Shown here: positions 12,155 through 25,456 of the stretch, piece by piece | Layout of the letters: each line of letters opens with the position of its first letter | Numbering within the stretch: the first letter of the stretch is position 1 | Source of the DNA: Miscanthus floridulus | Taxonomy: Eukaryota > Streptophyta > Magnoliopsida > Poales > Poaceae | Reading direction: 5' to 3' | Length of the DNA: 64,000 bases | Assembly: GCF_019320115.1 (NCBI RefSeq) | Contig: NC_089585.1 | Span: forward strand, 143,485,769 to 143,549,768 | Made by a program: the position numbers and the translations under genes | The notes under the pieces: generated by a model | The model's input: only the letters and a program-made list of their open reading frames with translations | Databases searched by the model: none | What the model was told of the DNA's origin: nothing

Positions 12155-13730
12155 GGCATCATCGAGGGTGAAGAGTGTCGATGTCGGGTCTTGTGGATTC
12201 ATCCACCAGAGCAGAGGCTCATCCCGCATGGGCAAACGGCTACCCTCTGATGTTAGGGCTAGGGATGATTCCCCGCCGATCCTCTCTACCACTGCCATGA
12301 TGTTCAGGGACCCCTCGGCCATGTCCCCCTCCGTTCAGCCCATGTCGGGCACCGTCACTTGAACCGTCGATGGCGTGGATCGTGGCGCCTTGGGCGCAAC
12401 AGTAGATCCGCCTGCCCCTGCTAGCTTTTGGGGCAGGCTAACGGTCAGGCCTGTCTCCGCTAGCCTCACGGACACGCCTTCCCCTCCATGAAACGAGAAG
12501 GGTCCTAACCCCTACAAGGATGAGCGAGTACCTATCAGCATATCCTCACTCTCCAGGTCATCACACTCGGTGTCATCGACTACCTCATCGTCATCTTCCT
12601 CATCATCGTCGTCACTGTCAGTGTTCTCCCCTTGCTCCCACGCCAGTAGTTTTCACTGCCTCTTTTTCCTCTTGTCCTCCTTTGCCTTACTCTGCCACTC
12701 GGCCTCAGCGTGGTTTGCCACCCTCATGGATGGATCCCTTGGCAAAGGAGCCAGGTGATCCCTAAGGATGAGGCCCCTCGGCTGGTCCCCCAATCTCAAT
12801 GTCAGTATCAAGGGGTTAGGAGTTCAATTGAAGAGAATGCATGAGGAAGGGAAAACTTACTAGGATGATGTATCCTGACTCTAGCCACATCGAGGGATGC
12901 CCGACACTGGGTACACAAAATCAACGGAGGCACCCACGCTGTCCCAAGAAGACTCCATCGCCTCCTTGATGCATTGCGCAACTTTAGAGGGGGAGAGCGC
13001 CCACTCGGCGAGCATCGTCCCATCGAATGACGCCCCGGGCACCATCGTGTATAGGGGAAGCGCGCACCTCATCAGTGGTGCCACCCTCCTCGTGTGGTAG
13101 GCGCCAATGATACCCGACCCCTTTAGGCCCCTCTCCTTTAGGATTCAGATGGCGATGAGGTGGTCCTGGATCTTCATCTTGTCCTTCTCTAGGACACCAC
13201 ACTTCCTCCATGAGTCCAAACCTCTTTGACTAGGCGCTCGATAAACTCTGGTAGGGGGCTATTGCGTCATTCTTGAGATAGAACCAATATGAATGCCACC
13301 CCTTATTGGAGGTTGACAAACGTATTGGTGGGTATTCGCTGACCCAATTATTACAGAGTTGGATGCCAGTGCATCCCATCGATGTGTTCAGCTCCTGCTT
13401 CTTCTCCCGCTTCTTCTGAAGGGTGACGGCATAGAAGTACCACCATAGATCAAAGTGGGGACTAATCCTGAGGAATCACTCACATAGGGCGACAAACGCT
13501 GCCATATGTTGGGTTCCATTGGCATTGAGGTGCTGCAACTCGATTTGGTAGTAGTGCAGCAACCCCCGGAGAAATTTGTGAGCAGGGGTAGCAAACCCCT
13601 GCTCATGGAAGTGCATGAACGAGATGATGTAGTCGTCAAGCAGCGATGGCATGTCCTCCTCATTGGGTAGCCAGCACTCCTCGGTGGTGGTCCATGGGCA
13701 GAGAAGACTATGGTGGATAGGGTCGTCCAT
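12155..13730 (-). pseudogene. Decayed antisense transposon ORF inside element D
   Basis: On the minus strand, antisense to D, lies a broken protein-coding region. The best segment opens near 13730 and includes MPSLLDDYIISFMHFHEQGF, then RGLLHYYQIELQHLN, and in further fragments NKGWHSYWFYLKND and ASVDFVYPV. This resembles the grass putative gypsy-type transposon proteins (PF04195-like by recollection, not checked). Frames shift and stops occur throughout, and an acidic Asp/Glu-rich stretch lies at about 12565-12630. Antisense ORFs are known in Tat-lineage Gypsy elements such as maize Grande, which fits D. The duplicated copy is at 23881-25456. Confidence 0.6.
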
Positions 13731-14593
13731 GCATTAGAGGGTGATATTAGAGCAGCACCATGGCTTCATTAGAAGATGGAGGTAGGTGGATGCGAACTCG
13801 ATGGCAGCTGAGATGTGGATGCGGGGAGCTTAGGCAATTGGCGATGGAGGTTGCAGATGTGAAGGCAAGGAGGCAAAGTATGAAACCCTAGGGGCAAACC
13901 CTTTGGTTTTATAGGGGCGACAGATGCGAGGAAACCAACCGTCTGCCTAGATCTCTATGCCCACCATGATCTACCACAACATCATGCCATGGGATACGCG
14001 CACGCAATCCCTATCCTTTTCTTTGGGAAACTCGCCAGATGTTTCACCTCCCTAGGTGGATCAGGACTCGTTACAAGTAAGAGGAATACGGATCAAAAAA
14101 CACATCTATGGCCCATTTGGGCCTAGGAGTTCGACGGTTGGCGCATCAACGGGTCCAACAGCCGCTCCAAGCTCCCCTACAATAAGGGGATGGAAAGAGC
14201 TAGGCCCCGCAAGTGGCCAGCAGCCAGGCGCACGAGCACCACAAGCATCTCTATCCATGATTGAGTCTCAGCCAGGCTTGCCCTGATCAGATCCCCATGA
14301 ATGGGATAACGGGACCCTAATCAAACTATCTAGCTAACTAACCACCAAATCTCATGACCATACCCACAAAGGGTCCGACCTTGGCGAAAAAGAATCACCA
14401 TCTTCTAGACACATTGTGGGCGACAATAGAGAGTTAGGGCTCTCAGAGTCCCCTCTTTAAAAAAAAAGCCTTCGGAGGAGTATTCTACTCCTCCGTAGGC
14501 TCAGGGGCTACACCTAACTGGTGTGCTCGCGCGCACCTGCTGACAAGTCAAAAAATCCCCTAGGTGATTCTACTCAAATCGTCCGGGGGCTAC
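13731..14593 (+). mobile_element. 3' untranslated interior and polypurine tract of element D
   Basis: Non-coding sequence between the antisense ORF and the 3' LTR. It ends in a GTCCGGGGGCTAC purine-rich tract (about 14580-14593) immediately before TGTTGGGG, the typical Gypsy arrangement. A perfect 10-bp stem with a 3-base loop lies at 14473-14495, about 100 bases before the LTR. The duplicated copy is at 25457-26319. Confidence 0.7.
14473..14495. repeat. Perfect hairpin near the 3' end of element D
   Basis: CGGAGGAGTA, loop TTC, then TACTCCTCCG: ten perfect base pairs, extendable by GCCT/AGGC outside one mismatch. It follows an A run. The function is unknown; the copy is at 26199-26221. Confidence 0.85.
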
Positions 14594-14786
14594 TGTTGGG
14601 GACCAATACTAGGGAACCCAAAAAGGAGGAGCTAATAACCATCAACATTGATTCGTCCACGTGATCAAGAGCGTGACTACACCGCTTGCTGGGTCCCACC
14701 TCATCCGACCACTGAGGCGGTGGGCCCTGCCTTGTCGGACCCCTGAGGGTTGGCTTTGCCTCGGTGGGCGCTGCGGCCGAGGGCCC
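14594..14786 (+). mobile_element. 3' LTR of element D, copy cut by the duplication junction
   Basis: It starts TGTTGGGGACC after the polypurine tract and stops at 14786, where the duplicated segment begins again inside gag A. The complete counterpart starts at 26320. Confidence 0.85.
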
Positions 14787-14787
14787 T

Positions 14788-15101
14788 GGAGGAATCACCG
14801 AAGGTTTCCTTGATGGACTCCCATATCTCACGAGCGGTTCCCTTGATGTTACTTGTTTTATCAAATCAAAGCTTAAAACATCCATTAGAAAACAACAAAC
14901 ATGTGCATCAAATTCATAGAGAACTCTTTGAGCTTTGGTGAGATTTCTATGGTCCAAGACATGGGTGAGACCACTTGTGACAACCCACCAAAATTTAGGT
15001 CTCTTTGCACGAAAATGATCAAGCATGTGATTTTTCCAAAGTGCAAAGTTTGTGCCATAAAAAATGTGTGCCTCACAAACATCTAGCCCATTAGACGCCA
15101 T
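14788..15101 (-). pseudogene. Second copy of the 5' end of gag A, frameshifted
   Basis: This repeats the first ~100 codons of gag A from the ATG at 15099-15101. A one-base deletion near 14845 shifts the frame, and at 14787 the sequence passes into LTR D. The resulting 175-codon open frame (down to 14574) is a chimera of gag and antisense LTR, not a gene in its own right. Confidence 0.8.
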
Positions 15102-15152
15102 CCTCTTGGGTCGGTGAAGACCACAAATGAGAGACCTCGCTCCGATACCAAT

Positions 15153-17477
15153 TGAAAGGGTCGAGATGGCGACTAGAGGGGAGGTGAATAGTCCTTTTTA
15201 AAAATTAATCACGTTGGCTAACCGAAACAAGTACGGAATTAAAACTATCGGTCTAGCCAAGACTACACCCCTCTATCTATGTTCACTAGCACCTTGCAAA
15301 GATACTAATCAAGCAACAAAGGTGCCAGGCTAGCTAGAGCTCACCTAACCAATTCTAGGAGCAAGGTCACACAAACCTATGCCACTAATACTTTAAGCAA
15401 CAAGAGAGCTCCTACACATGCTAGTAAGCAAAAGCACAAAGCCGACTAAGCTCACTAGCAATGCTCAATAACAAGGCAACCAATGCCAAATTAGAGAGCA
15501 CAATTACTTAGCTACATAAACTAAGCAATGTGACTAACAAGGTTACACAAACCAAATTAGTCACGCAAGGGAGCTACTTCTATGCTACACAAGCAAGAAG
15601 GTAACTAGCAAGCTACACAAGCTAACTAATTACAAAAGCAACAACACAAGCTCAATGTATATGAATGTAATCACAAGCTTGTGTAACAGGGATGCAAACC
15701 AACGGGAAGAACAAGGTTGACACGATGATTTTTCTCCTGAGGTTAACGTGTTTGCCAACACGCTAGTCCCCGTTGTGTCGACCACTCACTTGGTGGTTCG
15801 GCGGCTAATTGGCATCACCCGCCAAGCCCGCACATCGAGCGCCACAAGAACCTACCCCAAAAGTAAGGGTAGCTCAATGACACACTTTACTAAAGTTGCT
15901 CTTTGCGGCTCCCGCGGGGCGAGCACAATGCCCCTCACAAGCTCCTCTCCGGAGCGCCGCACAAGCTTCTTGCAGGCTTCCACGGAGACCACCGCCAAGC
16001 TATCTAGGAGGTGACAACCTCCAAGAGTAACAAGCATCACCAGCTTGCAACTCGATCACCTAGTGCCACTCAATGCAACCTCATGATGCAATCGCACTAG
16101 AATCGCTCACTCTCATAATCGGATGATCACTATCAAGTATGTGTGAGATGGAGGGCTCCTAAGCACTCTCAAGCATGGACATAACCCCATAAACAAATAG
16201 AGCTGTTACCCCTTCACTAGATGTTTTTTGGGTCAATCGGACGCAGCACTGGACGCTGCACCGGATGCACCGATCATGAATACCGGACGTGTCCGGTCGC
16301 TATACCAGACATGTCCAGTAGCTGCCAAACCGCCACGTGTCCAACCATTGTCTCCAATAGCTCTCTGACAAGATGACTGGATGCTCAGCACGAAATGACC
16401 GGATGCTCAGCCGCTATGTCCGGTCGAGTCTAGTAAACCTCCAGGGCCCACCGGACACGTCTGTTAGAAACTAACCGGACGCTGAGCCTCAGCGTCCGGT
16501 CAAGTACAGTAAGCACCCACCGATGACTAGACGCGTCCGGTCACACCGGACCAAACGCTGCCAGCGTCCGATCCACTATTCCACCAAACACCGATTTTGC
16601 TGATTCACACCGGATGCGTCCGGTGTGGTGACCGGACGCGTCCGGTCGCTGAGTACGTCGCTAAATACCAGACGTGTCCAGTCACAGCGACTAACTCCTT
16701 TTCACCTCTAACTTCTTCACCCTTGCTCAAATGTGCCAACCACCAATTATATCACCTTATGCACATGTGTTAGCATATTTTCACAAACATTTTCAAGGGT
16801 GTTAGCCACTCAACTTGCCATGCCACTCGATCCTAGCGACGATGCAAAGTTAGATCACTCGAGTGGCACTAGATGACCGATATGCAAACAAGTTTGCCCC
16901 TCTTGATAGTATGGCTATCTATCCTAAACCCGGTCATGAACTTCTCTACACACTTATGACCGGTGAAATGAAATGCCCTAGGTTATACCTTTGCCTTGCA
17001 CATTCCATTCCATCTCCTCCAACATCGATGCAACACATGCACCAACACGATCAACAATGATATGATCCACTTGATATCATCACGTGATCATATTGGTTCA
17101 TCGATCTTGACTTCACTTGCTCTTCACCATTGCTATCGTCCATCGGCATCAAGTCTTGCTCAAGCTTCACCCGCCACACGGTCCATCGCTCCAAAGCCTT
17201 CGACTTGCCCTTCACGCTTGCAACCGGTCCATCAAGCCATGTCTTATCTTGATCTTCTCCACCTTGATCACATGACTCAATGTCATGTCTCATGTGCAAT
17301 GAGCTCCTTCATCTTCACATGTGTGAGCTTTGCAACATCTCCAAGCCATTTACACCTTCATGACATATGTTGCTCACACACATGTGCCTGTGGACTAATT
17401 ACCTATGTATCTCATATAAACACAATTAGTCCACCTAGGTTATCACTCAATTACCAAAACTACACAAGGACCTTTCA
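15153..17477 (-). mobile_element. 5' LTR of element A, duplicated copy
   Basis: Copy of 3427-5751 with no difference seen; the primer-binding site is at 15139-15150. Confidence 0.85.
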
Positions 17478-17682
17478 TGCGCGCATATTTGCCTTGTCCC
17501 ACTATTATGATCCACCCGCGGACCCATCAGCCCAACATGTATGCATGTCGGCCAATCCCGTCGGCTGCGCCGGGGACGGCGAGACATGCGGCCGCCGGTG
17601 CCGACAGGAACAAGCACTACTACACATATCATTTGTAGGGGTGGCTGGTGAGGTTTTGTAGAGGTGGCTCAGCCAGCCACCC
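17478..17682. mobile_element. CACTA-like end fragment, duplicated copy
   Basis: Copy of 5752-5956. Confidence 0.4.
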
Positions 17683-19609
17683 TAAAAGGTCCTAATGGCT
17701 AGAGGGGGTGAATAGCCTATTAAAAAATTCTACAATAACACTTAGCAAACCAGTTAGACAATTATGAGGCGAAGCAAGTGTTGCGCTAGCCTACTAAAAA
17801 TTGCAAGCCACCTACCACAATTCTAGTTTGTATAGTTTCTATCCACACAATAGTTATGTCACTATACTAAGTTATTGTGCTCTCAAAGGCTAACTAAAGA
17901 GCCACACTAATAAGCTCTCACAACTAGCTACACTAAAGAGCTTGATAACTAGTTTACGGTAATGTAAAGAGAGTGAGCAAGATATTTATACCACCGTGTC
18001 GAGGAGTGGACCAATCAATCATAAGAATGAATACCAATGAAAACCAATTACCTCAAAATCAAATGATGAACACAATGATTTTTTACTGAGGTTCACTTGC
18101 TTACCGGCAAGTTAGTCCTCGTTGTGGCGATTCACTCACTTGGAGGTTCACACGCTAATTGGCATCACACGCCAAACCTTCAATAGAGTGCCACACAATC
18201 AACATAAGATGAGAATCACACATACCATGAGCAATCCACTAGAGTACCTTTTGGCTCTCCACCGAAGAAAGGTCAAGAACCCCTCACAATCACCATGATC
18301 GGTGCTAGAGACAATTACCAACCTCCACTCGATGATCCTCGCTGCTCCAAGCCATCTAGGTGGCGGCAACCACCAAGAGTAACAAGCGAATCCCGCAGCA
18401 AAACACGAACACCAAGTGCCTCTAGATGCAAACACTCAAGCAATACACTTGGATTCTCTCCCAATCTCACAAAGATGATAAATCAATGATGGAGATGAGT
18501 GTGAGGGCTTTGGCTAAGCTCACAAGATTGCTATGTCAATGCAAATGGCCAAGAAGTTAGCTTGAGCTGGCCATGGGGCTTAAATAGAAGCCCCCATGAA
18601 ATAGAGCCATTGTAGCCCTTCACTAGGCACAACATGGGGTGACCGGACGCTTTGGTCATATCGACCGGACGCAGGACCCTAGCGTCCGGTCGTGCAATAC
18701 ACGCCACGTGTCCCCTCTCTCCAAATACTGAGTGCATGATCCCAACGGTCAAGTGATGACCGGACGCGCTGCTACAAAGTGACCGAACGCTGGACCTCAG
18801 CGTCCGGTTGTTTCTAGTAAGCATCCAAAAGCGAGAAATTACGTCCGAACACGTCCAGTCATGCTTGTCCAGACACACCCAATGTCCGGTCACTCGGCGT
18901 CTCCTCTGTGCGCTGCCACGTTAGTAGGACCGGACGCACCCCTTCAGCATCCGGTCACCAAGTGACCCAGCGTCCGGTCACGGACCGACGCTAGCGTCTT
19001 CACGCATCCACTGACCAGACGCACCGGTCCTACCGAGACCAGTGTCCGGTCACTTATAGTGACCTTCGTCTTTTCTGTATGGAGCACCGGTGGCATCGTC
19101 GGACTGTCCGCACTCTATGGGTGGGCACTCTGCCCATAAAGTTCCTAACCCTTGCTCAAATGTGCCAACCACCAAGTGTATCACCTTGTGCACATGAGTT
19201 AGCATATTTTTCACAAATGTTTTCAAGGGTGTTAGCACTCCACTAGATCCTAAATGCATATACAAAGAGTTAGAGCATCTAGTGGCACTTTGATAACCGC
19301 ATTTCGATACGAGTTTCACCCCTCTTAATAGTACAGCTATCGATCCTAAATGTGATCATACTCACTAAGTGTCTCGATCACCAAAATAAAATGGCTCCTA
19401 CCATTTATACTTTTGCCTTGAGCCTTTTGTTTTTCTCTTTTGTCTTTTCAAGTCCAAGCACTTGATCATCACCATGGCATCACCATCATCATGTCATGAT
19501 CTTCATTTGCTTCACCACTTAGAATGTGCTACCTATCTCATGATCACTTGATAAACTAGGTTAGCACATAGGGTTTCATCAATTCACCAAAACTAAACTA
19601 GAGCTTTCA
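17683..19609 (-). mobile_element. 3' LTR of element B, duplicated copy
   Basis: Copy of 5957-7883. Confidence 0.75.
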
Positions 19610-20469
19610 ATCTCACCCCTTTTGGTAATTGATGACAACCCTTTCACAAAGATATGAATTGAAATTCAATTGAATCCATGTTGCTTGCCTAAGCATATTT
19701 ACCATGTGCAAAAGGATATGGACAAGTTTTATGAACCCCAAATGGTAGCAATTGCTCCCCCTACATATGTGCTACGAGTTTGGATTGTAGCTTGCACATA
19801 TGCTTGAATAGGAAATATAGGAGACAATGTCTACCAAATGATGTTAAGGTATAAAAGATGGACCTTTGAAGCATGATACAATCGGAGTGCGCCAATATAC
19901 CATCCTTAGCATTATGGTTAGCTCTATACCACATGGAAATGAAGTCACTAGATAACCTATGTATGCTAGTTTTTTATTTCATCATTCAAACCTACAACTA
20001 GCATACACCACACAAGCATGGATATTGAAACTTAAAACTTGTGCCATGCAAGCGAACATATGAAATGCACATTCAAATACACCATATAAATTCATGATCT
20101 TGCTCCCCCTACTTGTGTGCTCAAAATTTTAATTGATCCCTTTTCTTTGTCATATCTCTCCCCCTATGTCAAGTTCTCCCCCTTTATTGTCTTTTCATCA
20201 TCTTAGCACACTAATATATCTTTTGTTTATATCTTTTGTTTTCTCCCCATGTACTAATATCACTAATATCTTTATTTATCTCCCCCTTTGTCATCAATGA
20301 CTACAAAGGTTCAAAATATAGATAGGTTGAGATTATCAAAGTCAATCAATGGGGTGAGGATCATTTTCCTAAATTTGGTTCAATCTAGATCATTTGTCAA
20401 AGATATTTAACTCGGTTTGATCCAAGGATAAGCTTCTTCATACCTCCAAATAAGGGTTATCTTGTACCA
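19610..20469 (-). mobile_element. 3' internal region of element B, duplicated copy
   Basis: Copy of 7884-8743, including the polypurine tract. Confidence 0.65.
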
Positions 20470-22753
20470 TGCTCGGTAGTCCTTTGAGGGGTATCCCATG
20501 AAGGTAGATTGATCGGTGGAGGTGCGCGTAATCAGGAACCGGATGGTGACACAAGGCGTAGAGATGGCAATTTTGACAGGTTCAGGTTGTCTGATCGATG
20601 TAATACCCTACGTCCTGTGTCTTTGGTGTATTGCATTAAGATGTATGTAGATGTCGACTAGGGGACCCCTGCCTCTCCTTATATACTCTAGAGGGGTAGG
20701 GTTATAAGGAAAATATCCTATTTGGTACTATACAATATCTTGCGGTGCATGTCGACCAGTGTTGTACACGTCTTGATCTTGTGGGATGGATCACCTCTGA
20801 TGGTGTGGCCCATATGGTCTACCATGGGTATCTAGGTTCGTATCCCCCATAGCTAGTCCCCGAGTGCCTTGTATCTATTGTGCAATGCCATCTTGAGTTT
20901 GTTCGAGCAGGTGCAAACAAAATCGAGCAGTCAAACTCATGGTCCGACCACCGTGTTGAGTTGTTGAGCAGTTGTGAACCGTCATCAAGCAGTGTGAACC
21001 ATTGCCGAGCAGCGTGAACCGTCACCGAGCAATGTATCCTAAGTTAGGCTTGCTATAAGGATGTAAGGAGCTCAAGTTCAAAATCTAAAAATTCTTCGAC
21101 TTTGGAGAAGTGTAGCCACTTAGACTTCGTCAATAAGGAGGGTAAATTAAGAAATAAGCACTACATTCACCGCCAGGTGAAGTGTGGCCACTTAGTCCCT
21201 GAGCCTGCTGGAAGATGAAGAATGAATCTTGTAGCAGGGTCAAAGAAAAGAAGTCTAAAAGCTTACCAACGTCATCTAACATGCGCGTATCAAGACCCCA
21301 GACATGCTGCCCAAATTTAGCACCCTGATCCGAATAGCATGGAGTAGCTTGATAGCACACCGATGAGACGTAGCAAGATTTGACCACCAAGGGAGTCCTC
21401 AGCAATGAAGCACGAGCGATGAATAGTCCGGTCAACTGGTCGGCGGTGAAGTGAGCATTGGGTAGAAGCGACCGGCGAACAATCCGATCAACTGGTCGGC
21501 GACGAAGTCCATGTACATAGCGGTTCGACTAGTTGATCGGTGGAGAAGTCCGAGCACTAGGTGGTCCGATCACCTGGATGATGATCCTACAATACAAATA
21601 TGTAGAACAGGTAGTACATAATGTAAAAATATATGAACTTCGGCGAAGAGTCAGCAATGGTGATAAAATAGCATATGCAGCTCAGCGGTCAGTTGGTGTG
21701 AACACTTAGTGTTATTATGAAGATGTATTTATATTTAATATAAACCCCCCGACCAGCTAGTGTGTAGCTGAGTCTCTAGCCCTAGCTAGCCTATTAACCA
21801 TAACGCGAAGTGCAGAGCCCATGTACATGTAGGAAGAACAAAGCATCGCTAAGGAGCCACTGCCGACTACCCATAACGCAGAGGGCAGACGCTTGTGTAT
21901 GTGTAGGGAGGAGCCAGACACAGGACCGTCTATAGGGACATTCGAGCATCAACATGACTGTTCGGGGGTTCGGATAATTGTTTGGAGAGCAAACATAGAG
22001 AAAACAGCTCGGAGAAACATTATGGCGATATACAAAGATTGGAGAATATTTCAAAGAATATTAAAGCATGACTTAGCTTTAGACAGAATGTTTGGTCGGC
22101 GACGTATGGCATTATCTGGTTGGTGACGCGGGCAGCTCGCTTAGTAGCTCGCTTGATGGTTAGAACTAAGTTGATCTCGTGTTGGAGTAGGACAGATGTA
22201 GTTGAAGCTTGGCAGTGTCAATCCGCGTATGAAGACGTGCGCTGTGGTTGTCGAAGGATGTTGATGCGATCAACTGAGTTGCTGCGAAGGATGTTGATCT
22301 TTAGTTACGCCATCTGGCTCGCCAGGGATCAGCATGCACAAGCCCCACGGTGGGCACCAACTGTCGACAAAAGATGCTCGGTAGTCCTCTGAGAGGTATC
22401 CCACGAAGGTAGATTGATCGGTGGAGGTGCGCGTAATTAGGAATCGGATGGTGACATAAGGCGTAGAGACAGCGATTTAGACAGGTTTAGGCCGTCTGAT
22501 CGATGTAATACCCTACGTCCTATGTCTTAGTGTATTGCATTGAGATGTATGTAGATGTCGACTAGGGGACCCATGTCTCTCCTTATATACTCTGGAGGTG
22601 TAGGGTTACAAGGAAAGTATCCTCTTTGGTACTATACAATATCTTGTGGTGCACATCGACTAGTGCTGTGCACGCCTTGATCTTATGGGCTGGGCCACCT
22701 CTGATGGTGCGGCTCATGTGGTCCGTCATGTGTATCTGGGGTTGTACCCCCCA
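20470..22753 (-). mobile_element. Element C, duplicated copy
   Basis: Copy of 8744-11027, with LTRs at 20470-20849 and 22375-22753. Confidence 0.75.
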
Positions 22754-22873
22754 CAAGCACTCTATATTCAAAGTGGTCCATTAATTTAGAAATATGAAGG
22801 ACTATGCTATCAATACTAGCTTCATGCAAAAATTATTTTAACGCATTAGGAAATGGTTTGTTCAATGGATTAC

Positions 22874-22945
22874 CCTTGTGGATCTTATGTGCCTTAAGGA
22901 TGAATCAAGTTGCTTCTCAAGCTGCTCAAGCTCTTTGATACCAAG
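22874..22945 (-). pseudogene. 3' half of MADS K-domain exon, duplicated copy
   Basis: Exact copy of 11148-11219 within unit 2 of the tandem duplication, again followed by the 5' LTR of D. It has no upstream exon half next to it. Confidence 0.85.
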
Positions 22946-23880
22946 TGTCGGGGACCAATACTAGGGTACCTGAAGAGGAGCTAATGGCCATCAATGTTGA
23001 TTCGTCCGCACGATCAAGAGCGTGACTACACCGCTTGCCAGGGCCCTCCTCATCCGGCCAATGAGGTGGTGGTCCCTACCTCATTGGACCCCCAAGGGTT
23101 GGCTCTGCCTCAGTGGGGGCTGCGGCCGAGGGCCCTGTCTCATCCGACCCTTGAGGGTTGGCTCTGCCTCGGCTAACTCTTGAGGGATGGCTTCATCTTG
23201 CCCAACCCTCAAGGGATGGCTCTGCCTCACCCGACATCTAAGAGCAGGGTCTGTCTCTCTCGATCCTTGAGGGCTGGCTCTACCTCATCTAATGTCTGAG
23301 GGCTGGCTCCACCTTACTCGACATCTGAGGGCTGGGTCCACCCCGCCCAACGTCTAAAGACTAGCTCCACCTCATCCAACGTCTGAGGGCTGACTCCAGC
23401 TCACCCAATGTCTAAGGGCTAGGTCCGCCTCGCCCAACATTTGCACGCGACTCCATTATAACGACACACATAAATAAGGTAGGACACTCAAGTCGACCGC
23501 AATATCGAGGACCGTATGGCCAGGCCAGGCCACAAGGGTGCTTTGTGACCTTCCAAGCATGTCAGAGCCCAAACAGTGTTGTAGGCGCCGACATTTGCCT
23601 TACAGTGTTGTTGGTGCCATCATTTTCCCTCGGGCATGGATCCTTACGGAAGCTCACGACAATAACTATGGTCTAGAAGGAAACTCATATCATCCACAGT
23701 AACGGACATACGGTCACTGTGCTGCCTGCTCTCTATATGGCCATTGATTAGCACCCTAGTCTACCGCGCTTCCCGCTGGGGCAGGATGGGATGCAACAAC
23801 TCACTGACAATGTTAGGACATGGCATCATCTGTGTACAGACGCCCAGTGTGGCCCTATCAGGGTCAGCGGACATACGCCC
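22946..23880 (+). mobile_element. 5' LTR of element D, duplicated copy
   Basis: Copy of 11220-12154, with the same 3' truncation. Confidence 0.8.
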
Positions 23881-25456
23881 GGCATCATCGAGGGTGAAGA
23901 GTGTCGATGTCGGGTCTTGTGGATTCATCCACCAGAGCAGAGGCTCATCCCGCATGGGCAAACGGCTACCCTCTGATGTTAGGGCTAGGGATGATTCCCC
24001 GCCGATCCTCTCTACCACTGCCATGATGTTCAGGGACCCCTCGGCCATGTCCCCCTCCGTTCAGCCCATGTCGGGCACCGTCACTTGAACCGTCGATGGC
24101 GTGGATCGTGGCGCCTTGGGCGCAACAGTAGATCCGCCTGCCCCTGCTAGCTTTTGGGGCAGGCTAACGGTCAGGCCTGTCTCCGCTAGCCTCACGGACA
24201 CGCCTTCCCCTCCATGAAACGAGAAGGGTCCTAACCCCTACAAGGATGAGCGAGTACCTATCAGCATATCCTCACTCTCCAGGTCATCACACTCGGTGTC
24301 ATCGACTACCTCATCGTCATCTTCCTCATCATCGTCGTCACTGTCAGTGTTCTCCCCTTGCTCCCACGCCAGTAGTTTTCACTGCCTCTTTTTCCTCTTG
24401 TCCTCCTTTGCCTTACTCTGCCACTCGGCCTCAGCGTGGTTTGCCACCCTCATGGATGGATCCCTTGGCAAAGGAGCCAGGTGATCCCTAAGGATGAGGC
24501 CCCTCGGCTGGTCCCCCAATCTCAATGTCAGTATCAAGGGGTTAGGAGTTCAATTGAAGAGAATGCATGAGGAAGGGAAAACTTACTAGGATGATGTATC
24601 CTGACTCTAGCCACATCGAGGGATGCCCGACACTGGGTACACAAAATCAACGGAGGCACCCACGCTGTCCCAAGAAGACTCCATCGCCTCCTTGATGCAT
24701 TGCGCAACTTTAGAGGGGGAGAGCGCCCACTCGGCGAGCATCGTCCCATCGAATGACGCCCCGGGCACCATCGTGTATAGGGGAAGCGCGCACCTCATCA
24801 GTGGTGCCACCCTCCTCGTGTGGTAGGCGCCAATGATACCCGACCCCTTTAGGCCCCTCTCCTTTAGGATTCAGATGGCGATGAGGTGGTCCTGGATCTT
24901 CATCTTGTCCTTCTCTAGGACACCACACTTCCTCCATGAGTCCAAACCTCTTTGACTAGGCGCTCGATAAACTCTGGTAGGGGGCTATTGCGTCATTCTT
25001 GAGATAGAACCAATATGAATGCCACCCCTTATTGGAGGTTGACAAACGTATTGGTGGGTATTCGCTGACCCAATTATTACAGAGTTGGATGCCAGTGCAT
25101 CCCATCGATGTGTTCAGCTCCTGCTTCTTCTCCCGCTTCTTCTGAAGGGTGACGGCATAGAAGTACCACCATAGATCAAAGTGGGGACTAATCCTGAGGA
25201 ATCACTCACATAGGGCGACAAACGCTGCCATATGTTGGGTTCCATTGGCATTGAGGTGCTGCAACTCGATTTGGTAGTAGTGCAGCAACCCCCGGAGAAA
25301 TTTGTGAGCAGGGGTAGCAAACCCCTGCTCATGGAAGTGCATGAACGAGATGATGTAGTCGTCAAGCAGCGATGGCATGTCCTCCTCATTGGGTAGCCAG
25401 CACTCCTCGGTGGTGGTCCATGGGCAGAGAAGACTATGGTGGATAGGGTCGTCCAT
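23881..25456 (-). pseudogene. Decayed antisense transposon ORF of D, duplicated copy
   Basis: Copy of 12155-13730 with the same stops and frameshifts. Confidence 0.6.

Larger units (their letters stand above)
3060..14786 (+). repeat. Unit 1 of an 11.7-kb direct tandem duplication
   Basis: Every segment checked recurs 11,726 bases downstream in the same orientation with no difference seen after position 3125. The left edge lies inside the gag of A; the right edge lies inside the 3' LTR of D, at the end of a GGGCCC stretch. The junction at 14786/14787 has at most one base of microhomology. Confidence 0.95.

Noticed and set aside
12018..12362. Plus-strand ORF in element D (and its copy)
   Set aside because: It crosses the LTR truncation point at 12154 and overlaps the better supported antisense ORF.
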